Assembly: GCA_002404675.1 (NCBI GenBank)
Contig: DHKE01000026.1
Span: 1-8,817, forward strand
Source of the DNA: Porphyromonadaceae bacterium UBA4702
GTDB taxonomy: Bacteria > Bacteroidota > Bacteroidia > Bacteroidales > Muribaculaceae
DNA length: 8,817 bases
Reading direction: 5' to 3'
Shown here: piece after piece, positions 1 through 5,321 of the stretch
How positions within the stretch are numbered: position 1 is the stretch's first letter
How the letters are laid out: every line of letters starts with the position of its first letter
Program-made: the position numbers and the translations under genes
Notes under the pieces: model-generated
Told to the model about the DNA's origin: nothing
Databases searched by the model: none
What the model saw: the letters and a program-made list of their open reading frames with translations, nothing else

Positions 1-77
1 GTGCCGTGTCCGCAACCAAGTCATTACAAATCAATTAATTGCACCTGCCACCCTTGCGGACACGGCACGCCGTGTCC
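1..77. repeat. Palindromic dispersed-repeat cluster with three alternating arms
   Basis: The 15-base arm at 1-15 (GTGCCGTGTCCGCAA) is the exact reverse complement of 54-68. The right arm then folds on the next bases: 58-66 (GGACACGGC) and 69-77 (GCCGTGTCC) form a perfect 9-bp inverted repeat around a 2-base centre. The same core therefore occurs three times in alternating orientation. The 38 bases between the first two arms are AT-richer and include a 10-bp palindrome, CAATTAATTG (32-41). No ORF or transposase lies here. The arrangement resembles REP/BIME-type or MITE-derived intergenic repeats. Since base 1 falls in an arm, the element may continue outside the window. Confidence 0.7.
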
Positions 78-78
78 C

Positions 79-127
79 TACTGGCTGCGCACAAATAGAG
101 GGTGTGCCTGTTTTGACACACCCCCTC
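79..127 (-). repeat. Composite 3'-end repeat, left copy (tail plus hairpin)
   Basis: Read on the plus strand, TACTGGCTGCGCA (79-91) is followed by an A-rich spacer and the hairpin arm GGGTGTG (100-106). The reverse complement of the window's right end (8817 downward) begins TACTGGGCTGCGCA, then an A-run, then GGGTGTGCC. The two copies match except for one inserted G and spacer differences. Each lies downstream of an outward-reading gene in the same orientation relative to transcription, so the pair looks like a dispersed module rather than chance similarity. Confidence 0.6.
92..127 (-). terminator. Terminator-like hairpin downstream of the T9SS-cargo gene
   Basis: GGGTGTG (100-106) pairs with CACACCC (117-123), leaving a loop of about 10 bases (107-116) in which one further C-G pair is possible. 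It lies 28 bases past the stop codon of the minus-strand gene. In the direction of that transcript the stem is followed only by CTCTATTTG, a weak U-tract, so intrinsic termination may be inefficient. The imperfect stem could be a decayed relative of the perfect hairpin at 8766-8797. Confidence 0.5.
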
Positions 128-151
128 GCATTATGAATATGATGTATGCCG

Positions 152-2338
152 TTATCTGACAATCACCTTATGCGTGCTTGCCGCTGTCGGCGTTGACACA
201 CGCACCATATATACACCAGCAGGCCATGCCGCGGTGTCGATGCGGTCTGCGCAGGCAGATGCTACCTTCTGGCCGGAAACAGAATAGACTTCAACCTTTG
301 CTCCGTCAGCGCCCGCAGTGCGAATTTCGCGCCCGGCCGTCCATATCTTCACATTGTCCTCGCTGGCAGCCTCGATACCCGAAAGGGCATTGACTTTGAA
401 CGCGGGCGAAATAGTCTGGCGTTGGCGGTTGCCGGCCTTGTCAGTCATCTCGATGCGAAGGTCGAACCATCCGGTCTTGCTCGTGCGGTCAACTTTGGCA
501 AGGTTTGCCGAATAGCAGTCGCCGAAGCCCGGCATGAAGAAAAGTTCCGGCACTTGAGCCACCTCTATCGGGGAGAATGTATCCTCGCCGTATGGAGCGT
601 ACTCCACTTTCGTCGCTGCCGTCTCAAACGTATAGTAACAGTCGCTGGCCGAATTGTAGACCCACTGGAAGTCTCCGCCAGAGAAGTACATCGTGCCGTC
701 GGCGGCGTTGTCAAAGCGGTCTGTGACTTTGCCATCCTTGTCCTTGAACATCAGCATCTGGAGTGTGGGAGCTGTCCAGTCCTCGTTACGCTCGTCGTAG
801 CTCATCTCGGTGATGTTCTTGCCCGGAAGCCCATCGACGGTTACGTTCTCATTGCGGAAAACGACATCGATTTTGCCCGGCTCGTGACCGTTTGTCGCCC
901 AGCCGTACAGCCAGCCCACTTCAAAATCCTTGCTGGCGGAGAGCTGCGGCTCGCCGTTGAGGGAGAAGTCCGTGACCTTGCAGTATTCGTCTGCGCTGCG
1001 CACTTCGCCGAGGCGGCCAATGTAAGACGGCACTATCACCGTCATGCTGTTCTCCCCTATCGGGTTCTTTTGCTGCATGACAACCGAAATCGGAGTCGAA
1101 TCACCATACTTCTGCCCTTTCATGTCAGATGTATAGGTATATGCGGGATGTCCCGGGTATTCGAGCATGTCAGAGCCGTCTTCAGGTATCTGGAATGCAT
1201 GGTTGCCGCAAAGTGTGTGGTTGTTGTTGACATACTCCCACACTCCGTTCTCGGAAGGTATGACGGGCAGTCCGTAAGTACACCAGTAACCTCTCGTGTA
1301 GCCGTTTTCATCCACTTCGGCATACTCCACCAGAGCAGGTATGATTGCGGTATGCAGGTCAAGACCGGGCTTGGCAGCTTCAGCCGACAGCCATATTTCG
1401 CAATTCTCGTCTGTGTTCATCAAATCGCCGACTGCCAAATGGTTGTACTTGTTCAGCCACACCTGCGCACGCAGGCATTTCCGGTACTTGAACTGGTCAT
1501 GCGTAGCCTCCCACAGCGGCGAATGTGCGAAATCTTCCTCATAGCGCACGAATGGCGCGTCATTGCGCATAACAGCCTTCTCAAGACCCTCCTGCGATGT
1601 CTCGAGCACATAGTAATTGTTGTTGGCGGTAATGCCGGTCAACGAGATGAACAGATAGTTTTTGCTGACAGGCGACATGTACCGGCTCATCAGGTATTCT
1701 GTTTTCTCCTTTTCTTCCGCCTCGCGTCCGTCATTGCTGGTGACGGCACTCAATATGCCGCCGACACCCCTGCGGTACAACAAGCACTGGTTGGTGACAT
1801 AGTCTACCGTGGCATTGGTGCGGTCGAAAACGGGGGTGCCGTCCTCCGTGAACGTCACTACCGGCGTGACCGCCTTTGAGCCGTCAGGCAGGTAGCCCTC
1901 CACGATGACGTACTGCGAGGCTTCCTCTGTTTTGAGGTGTATATCGGTGTCTCCCTCTATCACCACTCCCTCGCGGACGACCGACGCGCTGGCTTTGCCG
2001 CTCAGCACATAGCAGTCAGCGAAAATGTCGTAGGTGCCGGCCGGCACTTCAAAGTCGCAGGACTTCTCCTGCAGGATAGCATCGTCGAAATACGATTCGT
2101 TGTAGATGCAGAAATACGGCTCGCCTTCTCCCTCTTTGAAGTCGAACTCGATATGCACCTTGAACAGCTGCCCGTCGGCCCGCGTGGGTTTGTGCATGCG
2201 CGGGTTGTCGGGTATGAAACGACGCTGGTGCTCTGCCGCCGCATCCGTGGCTCTGCCTGTGACACGCTGTGCAGGGCTTTGCGCCCATGCGCATACGCTG
2301 GCGGCTGCCATCAGGATTGCAAGTATGATTCTTGTCAT
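152..2338 (-). CDS. Secreted protein of unknown function with T9SS type A C-terminal sorting domain
   Basis: The 728-residue product starts at the ATG read from 2338, because that Met begins a clear signal peptide (MTRIILAILMAAASVCAWA, likely cleavage before Gln20). In-frame ATGs at 2365 and 2410 would add 9 or 24 polar residues, and the candidate promoter lies too close for the 2410 start. After the signal peptide the chain is beta-rich: a segment around 90-160 containing VPAGTYDIFADCY resembles carboxypeptidase-regulatory-like folds, and a late segment with LRIEMTDKAGNRQRQTISP resembles an Ig/Fn3-like strand pair. I see no catalytic motif. The last 76 residues (about 653-728) carry VEVYSVSGQKV, PAGVYMVRV and the terminal KVIVR, the hallmark of T9SS type A sorting domains. 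By family knowledge such proteins cross the outer membrane through the Por/type IX machinery and are released or anchored at the surface. The function of the body is unknown; a surface adhesin or degradative enzyme is possible. The gene is transcribed divergently from DUF4494. Confidence 0.85.
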   Translation of the reverse strand: MTRIILAILMAAASVCAWAQSPAQRVTGRATDAAAEHQRRFIPDNPRMHKPTRADGQLFKVHIEFDFKEGEGEPYFCIYNESYFDDAILQEKSCDFEVPAGTYDIFADCYVLSGKASASVVREGVVIEGDTDIHLKTEEASQYVIVEGYLPDGSKAVTPVVTFTEDGTPVFDRTNATVDYVTNQCLLYRRGVGGILSAVTSNDGREAEEKEKTEYLMSRYMSPVSKNYLFISLTGITANNNYYVLETSQEGLEKAVMRNDAPFVRYEEDFAHSPLWEATHDQFKYRKCLRAQVWLNKYNHLAVGDLMNTDENCEIWLSAEAAKPGLDLHTAIIPALVEYAEVDENGYTRGYWCTYGLPVIPSENGVWEYVNNNHTLCGNHAFQIPEDGSDMLEYPGHPAYTYTSDMKGQKYGDSTPISVVMQQKNPIGENSMTVIVPSYIGRLGEVRSADEYCKVTDFSLNGEPQLSASKDFEVGWLYGWATNGHEPGKIDVVFRNENVTVDGLPGKNITEMSYDERNEDWTAPTLQMLMFKDKDGKVTDRFDNAADGTMYFSGGDFQWVYNSASDCYYTFETAATKVEYAPYGEDTFSPIEVAQVPELFFMPGFGDCYSANLAKVDRTSKTGWFDLRIEMTDKAGNRQRQTISPAFKVNALSGIEAASEDNVKIWTAGREIRTAGADGAKVEVYSVSGQKVASACADRIDTAAWPAGVYMVRVSTPTAASTHKVIVR

Positions 2339-2381
2339 GATGTTGTTTTGTTTAGGGTTGTACATGCGGAATTCCGAGGTG

Positions 2382-2412
2382 CAAATTTCCGTGTTTCCGG
2401 GTGCTTCCACAA
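2382..2412 (-). promoter_or_regulatory. Candidate Bacteroidota promoter for the T9SS-cargo gene
   Basis: On the minus strand, TTG (2412-2410) is followed after 20 bases by GAAATTTG (2389-2382). This matches the Bacteroides -33/-7 pattern (TTG ... TAnnTTTG) except for G in place of T at the first -7 position. It predicts transcription from about 2376 and a leader of about 38 nt before the ATG at 2338. That excludes the 2410 start. Confidence 0.45.
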
Positions 2413-2420
2413 GTTTTTCA

Positions 2421-2479
2421 GGTCTACAAACGGTCTACATCTCCCATAACCGGCTGATACTTCCGCAGATAATCCGCAG
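2421..2479. promoter_or_regulatory. Two phased direct-repeat pairs, candidate regulator site
   Basis: GGTCTACA occurs at 2421-2428 and 2432-2439, and TCCGCAG at 2462-2468 and 2473-2479. Each pair repeats with an 11-bp period, about one helical turn. The first pair lies just upstream of the proposed -33 box of the minus-strand gene, roughly -45 to -63 from its predicted start, where an activator would be expected. The bound factor is unknown and both pairs could be chance in a short region. Confidence 0.3.
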
Positions 2480-2518
2480 TAGCCATAGTTTTGCCTCAAA
2501 ATATTTGTGTAACGGCTC

Positions 2519-2549
2519 TTGGAGAAACAGCCATTTATTGCTAATTTTG
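2519..2549 (+). promoter_or_regulatory. Candidate Bacteroidota promoter for DUF4494-yggS
   Basis: TTG (2519-2521) is followed after 20 bases by TAATTTTG (2542-2549), an exact TAnnTTTG -7 box. Transcription would start near 2555, giving a leader of about 80 nt before the ATG at 2635. Confidence 0.6.
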
Positions 2550-2555
2550 CAGTGT

Positions 2556-2585
2556 ATGCGGCAGGGGGCGCAAGCCGCCGCGCAT
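2556..2585 (+). promoter_or_regulatory. GC-rich hairpin at the predicted 5' end of the DUF4494 mRNA
   Basis: GCGGC (2558-2562) pairs with GCCGC (2577-2581), with AT/AT extending the base across a 2-base bulge. Inside, GGC (2567-2569) and GCC (2574-2576) close a GCAA tetraloop of the GNRA class. The surrounding region is AT-rich, so the GC block stands out. It would lie at the extreme 5' end of the predicted transcript and could stabilise the mRNA or affect translation; the function is not shown by sequence alone. Confidence 0.35.
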
Positions 2586-2634
2586 GCCCCGAATTATTAA
2601 TGTAATATACAACACCGAATAAACACCACATACT

Positions 2635-3084
2635 ATGGCATTATGGTTTGAGTGCAAAGTCCGCTACGACAAGATGCAGGAGAACGGCGCGGTCAAGAAA
2701 GTGACAGAGCCGTACCTCGTGGACGCGCTGTCATTCACAGAGGCGGAAGCCCGCATCATCGAGGAGATGAAACCGTTCATCTCAGGAGAATTCACCATCT
2801 CCGCTGTCAAGAAGACCAAAATCTCGGAAATATTCTTCGATGAGACGGGTGACCGGTATTACCTGACCAAGGTGAACTTCATCACCATCGACGACAAGGG
2901 CATCGAGAAGAAATCCGCCACGCTGATACTCGTGCAGGCCTCCGACTTCGAGGGTGCGTTGCGCCGCTTCAATGAGGGTATGAAAGACAGCGCAGCCGAC
3001 TACGAGATTGCCTCGATAGCCGAGACCATGCTCATGGACGTGTACCCGGCTGACCTCTCCGGCAAGCACGCTGCACAGCCATGA
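2635..3084 (+). CDS. DUF4494 domain-containing protein
   Basis: The 149-residue soluble protein has no signal peptide or membrane segment. It matches my memory of DUF4494, a small family conserved across Bacteroidota, over almost its whole length. Characteristic stretches are WFECKVRYDK near the N-terminus, KVTEPYLVDALSFTEAEAR (about 22-40), FISGEFTISAVKKTKISEIF (about 48-67), ILVQASDFEGAL (about 98-109) and DYEIASIAET (about 120-129). Length is typical for the family. No function is established and no catalytic motif is evident. The start follows an A-rich, SD-less leader as expected for Bacteroidota. The stop codon overlaps the yggS start as ATGA, implying co-transcription and translational coupling, so a role near PLP homeostasis or general metabolism is a guess from context only. 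Confidence 0.92.
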   Translation: MALWFECKVRYDKMQENGAVKKVTEPYLVDALSFTEAEARIIEEMKPFISGEFTISAVKKTKISEIFFDETGDRYYLTKVNFITIDDKGIEKKSATLILVQASDFEGALRRFNEGMKDSAADYEIASIAETMLMDVYPADLSGKHAAQP

Positions 3085-3746
3085 TAGCCGACAGATTGCA
3101 GCAACTGCGTTCCGAAATGCCGGAGGGCGTGACGCTGGTAGCTGTCTCCAAGTTCCACCCGGTGGAGGCGTTGCAAGAGGCATACGACGCGGGGCAGCGC
3201 ATATTCGGCGAGAGCCGCGTCCAGGAGCTGCTGGCAAAACAGCCGCAGCTTCCCGACGACATACAGTGGCACTTCATCGGACACCTTCAGACCAACAAGG
3301 TGCGCCACATCATCGGCCGCACCTCGCTCATCGAAAGCATCGACACGGAGCGGCTGCTCAGCATAGTAGATTCGGAATCCGCCCGTGCAGGTGTCACCAC
3401 ACGTGTGCTGATGCAGCTCCATGTGGCTCGCGAGGAGACTAAATTCGGCTTCTCGCCCGAGGAACTACTCGACTATTTCCGCGACCGCCGTTTCGAGAGC
3501 CTGGCCAACACCCACATCTGCGGCGTAATGGGCATGGCCTCCAACACCGACGACATGGCGCGTGTCGCCGCCGACTTCGATGCCATACGCAGCGTCTATG
3601 ACCGGATAATCAACGAGGTCGCCCCTGACCTGCGCGGCTTCGACATCGTGTCGATGGGCATGAGCGGAGACTGGAGCATAGCCGTCAGCCACGGCTCGAA
3701 TATGGTGCGCATCGGCTCAGACATTTTCGGGGCAAGACAGTATTGA
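3081..3746 (+). CDS. yggS: YggS family pyridoxal phosphate-binding protein (PLP homeostasis)
   Basis: The 221-residue cytoplasmic protein has the alanine-racemase-like TIM-barrel fold of the YggS/PROSC/PLPBP family. VAVSKFHP places the PLP-binding lysine at Lys24. Further family motifs are FGESRVQEL, WHFIGHLQTNKV, GVMGMAS, the phosphate-binding SMGMSGD and the C-terminal MVRIGSDIFG. Known members bind PLP without classical catalytic activity and buffer the cofactor, affecting amino-acid and vitamin B6 metabolism. The length is close to the usual 220-235 residues. The usual SGDM reads SGDW here, a conservative-looking local variation. The ATG overlaps the DUF4494 stop (ATGA), so translation is probably coupled; no separate promoter is seen. 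Confidence 0.95.
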   Translation: MIADRLQQLRSEMPEGVTLVAVSKFHPVEALQEAYDAGQRIFGESRVQELLAKQPQLPDDIQWHFIGHLQTNKVRHIIGRTSLIESIDTERLLSIVDSESARAGVTTRVLMQLHVAREETKFGFSPEELLDYFRDRRFESLANTHICGVMGMASNTDDMARVAADFDAIRSVYDRIINEVAPDLRGFDIVSMGMSGDWSIAVSHGSNMVRIGSDIFGARQY

Positions 3747-3755
3747 ACGGCGAAA

Positions 3756-3772
3756 ATGCTGTTTTTCAGCAT
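3756..3772 (+). terminator. Small hairpin after yggS, weak terminator candidate
   Basis: ATGCTG (3756-3761) pairs with CAGCAT (3767-3772) around a TTTTT loop, 10 bases past the yggS stop. There is no U-run after the stem (AATTTGCC), so intrinsic termination is doubtful. The 30-base inverted repeat further on could contribute. Confidence 0.3.
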
Positions 3773-3774
3773 AA

Positions 3775-3808
3775 TTTGCCCACGCAATCAAATATTTTTG
3801 TACCTTTG
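3775..3808 (+). promoter_or_regulatory. Candidate Bacteroidota promoter for transporter-transketolase
   Basis: TTTG (3775-3778) is followed after 22 bases by TACCTTTG (3801-3808), an exact TAnnTTTG -7 box. The spacing is slightly longer than the usual 19-21. Transcription would start near 3814, leaving a leader of about 66 nt before the transporter ATG. Confidence 0.6.
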
Positions 3809-3813
3809 ATTGC
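3784..3813. promoter_or_regulatory. Perfect 9-bp inverted repeat over the -7 box, candidate operator
   Basis: GCAATCAAA (3784-3792) is the exact reverse complement of TTTGATTGC (3805-3813), with a 12-base spacer. Arm centres are 21 bp apart, two helical turns, as expected for a dimeric DNA-binding protein. The right arm includes the TTTG of the -7 box and ends at the predicted transcription start, a position suited to repression. Alternatively the arms could form an AU-rich RNA hairpin acting on read-through from yggS. Confidence 0.45.
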
Positions 3814-3880
3814 TCTATTTCGAGCCAAAGGGTTGTTATAGGAGCATAGAACAGGATACAGGTAATATCGACTAACGAAT

Positions 3881-5224
3881 ATGGTTACTACTACAGACAA
3901 AACTTCCAGCAATGGCAGAGGGATCGCCATAGTGGCGATGTGCTTCCTGTTTGCCATGATTTCCTTCGTCACGAACCTTGCCGCTCCCATAGGCACGATA
4001 TGGAAAGGGCATTACGAATGGGCCGGCATGGTCGGCAACCTAATGAACTTTCTTGCATACCTCGTCATGGGAATACCCGCCGGCAACCTGCTCGTCAAAA
4101 TCGGATACAAGAAAACCGCGCTGTGGGCGATTGCAGTCGGCTTCATCGGCATCGGCATACAGTACCTGTCGAGCGTCGCGGGCGGGAGCGTGCCATTGTT
4201 CTCCGTAAGCGGCGAGCCGGTGATGCTCAACTACATCATCTACCTGCTCGGCGCGTTCACCTGCGGCTTCTGCGTATGCATGCTCAACACTGTCGTCAAC
4301 CCGATGCTCAACCTCCTCGGCGGAGGCGGCAACAAGGGCAACCAGCTCATTCAGCTCGGAGGCTCGCTCAATTCGCTGTCTGCCACGCTAACGCCATTCG
4401 TGGTAGGAATGCTCATCGGGGCGGTGACTGGCACTACCTCTATGGACGACGTTGCGCCGCTGCTGTGGATTGCAATGGGCGTATTCGCAGCCGTGTTCAC
4501 AATCATATCCTTCACCCCCATACCCGAGCCGCACCTGAAGTCTGGCGAACATGAAGTGGAATATAAGGTACACGACAAATACTCCGCATGGAGCTTCCGC
4601 CATACCGTCCTCGGCGTTGTCGGCATATTCCTCTATATGGGCATAGAAATCGGCATCCCCGGCGTGCTCATGTTCTACCTCAACGACTCCGCAGCCTCCG
4701 GCATCACCGAGGGTGCAACAGCCGTGGCTGGCGCAGTAGTTGCCGTCTACTGGCTGCTGATGCTCGTCGGACGGTTCTCCTCATCGCTCATCTCCGGCGC
4801 TGTCTCAAGCCGCACGCAGCTCACGGCGACTTCTGCCACAGCAATAGTGTTCATACTCCTCGCGATTTTCCTCCCCTCCTCCATACGCATCTCGATGCCC
4901 TCATACTCCGTAGACGCCGGCTTCGCAATGGCGCAAGTGCCTATATCCGCACTGTTCGTAGTGCTCTGTGGGCTTTGCACCTCAATCATGTGGGGCGGCA
5001 TCTTCAACCTCGCTGTCGAAGGCCTCGGCAAATACACGGCCCAGGCTTCCGGCATTTTCATGATGATGGTCGTCGGCGGAGGCATCATGCCCCTCATTCA
5101 GGAGAAAATAGCCGCAATCGCAGGATACATGGATTCCTACTGGCTCGTAATTGCCATGCTGGCTTACCTGCTCTATTACGCCATCGCCGGCTCGAAAAAC
5201 GTAAACAAGGACATCCCCGTATAG
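3881..5224 (+). CDS. FHS family (FucP-like) MFS sugar transporter
   Basis: The 447-residue, strongly hydrophobic protein has about 12 predicted membrane helices: six from about 14 to 212, a hydrophilic loop at about 213-240 (LKSGEHEVEYKVHDKYSAW), and six more to about 440. Family signals are the loop 2-3 motif NLLVKIGYKKTA, the segment LNTVVNPMLNLLGGGGN, which corresponds to the NP-rich motif of the fucose/glucose/galactose:H+ symporters, and FLYMGIEIGIPG at the start of the second half. It should act in the inner membrane as a proton-coupled sugar importer. The substrate cannot be read from sequence; a hexose, fucose or pentose is possible, and transketolase next door makes a pentose attractive. 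The start lies after an AT-rich SD-less leader. The 97-base gap to transketolase has no TAnnTTTG box, supporting one operon. Confidence 0.85.
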   Translation: MVTTTDKTSSNGRGIAIVAMCFLFAMISFVTNLAAPIGTIWKGHYEWAGMVGNLMNFLAYLVMGIPAGNLLVKIGYKKTALWAIAVGFIGIGIQYLSSVAGGSVPLFSVSGEPVMLNYIIYLLGAFTCGFCVCMLNTVVNPMLNLLGGGGNKGNQLIQLGGSLNSLSATLTPFVVGMLIGAVTGTTSMDDVAPLLWIAMGVFAAVFTIISFTPIPEPHLKSGEHEVEYKVHDKYSAWSFRHTVLGVVGIFLYMGIEIGIPGVLMFYLNDSAASGITEGATAVAGAVVAVYWLLMLVGRFSSSLISGAVSSRTQLTATSATAIVFILLAIFLPSSIRISMPSYSVDAGFAMAQVPISALFVVLCGLCTSIMWGGIFNLAVEGLGKYTAQASGIFMMMVVGGGIMPLIQEKIAAIAGYMDSYWLVIAMLAYLLYYAIAGSKNVNKDIPV

Positions 5225-5227
5225 CCC

Positions 5228-5256
5228 TTCCGCTATACATTATAATATATACGGAA
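5228..5256. repeat. AT-rich inverted repeat between transporter and transketolase
   Basis: TTCCG plus TATA (5228-5232 and 5234-5237, with one bulged C at 5233) is complementary to TATACGGAA (5248-5256) around a 10-base AT-rich loop. It starts four bases after the transporter stop codon. No U-run follows, so it is not a convincing terminator. It may be an intercistronic mRNA hairpin affecting stability or relative expression. A weak second stem, CCGG (5285-5288) with CCGG (5297-5300), follows before the transketolase start. Confidence 0.35.
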
Positions 5257-5321
5257 AACAACAATCTAACATAAACGGACGCTCCCGGCGGAAACACCGG
5301 CGCGGACACCTAAACTGAAAA

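Noticed and set aside
1..77. Possible CRISPR array
   Set aside because: The repeats alternate in orientation, are very close together and have no regular spacers; no cas gene is present.
422..1879. A 485-residue open frame on the plus strand, opposite the T9SS-cargo gene
   Set aside because: It has no recognisable domain and an unnatural composition rich in Val, His, Arg and Cys. The opposite strand has a signal peptide and a clear sorting domain. It is an antisense shadow.
2339..2410. Longer start of the T9SS-cargo gene at 2410
   Set aside because: It would bury the signal peptide behind 24 polar residues and lies upstream of the predicted transcription start; 2338 fits best.
5241..5246. 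TATAAT before transketolase, resembling a sigma-70 -10 box
   Set aside because: Bacteroidota primary promoters use TAnnTTTG, and no TTG at suitable spacing with such a box is present; the AT-rich stretch is better explained by the inverted repeat.
3940..5274. Two long plus-strand frames (204 and 228 residues) overlapping the transporter
   Set aside because: They are Arg/His-rich out-of-frame readings of GC-rich membrane codons; the transporter frame has coherent helices and family motifs.
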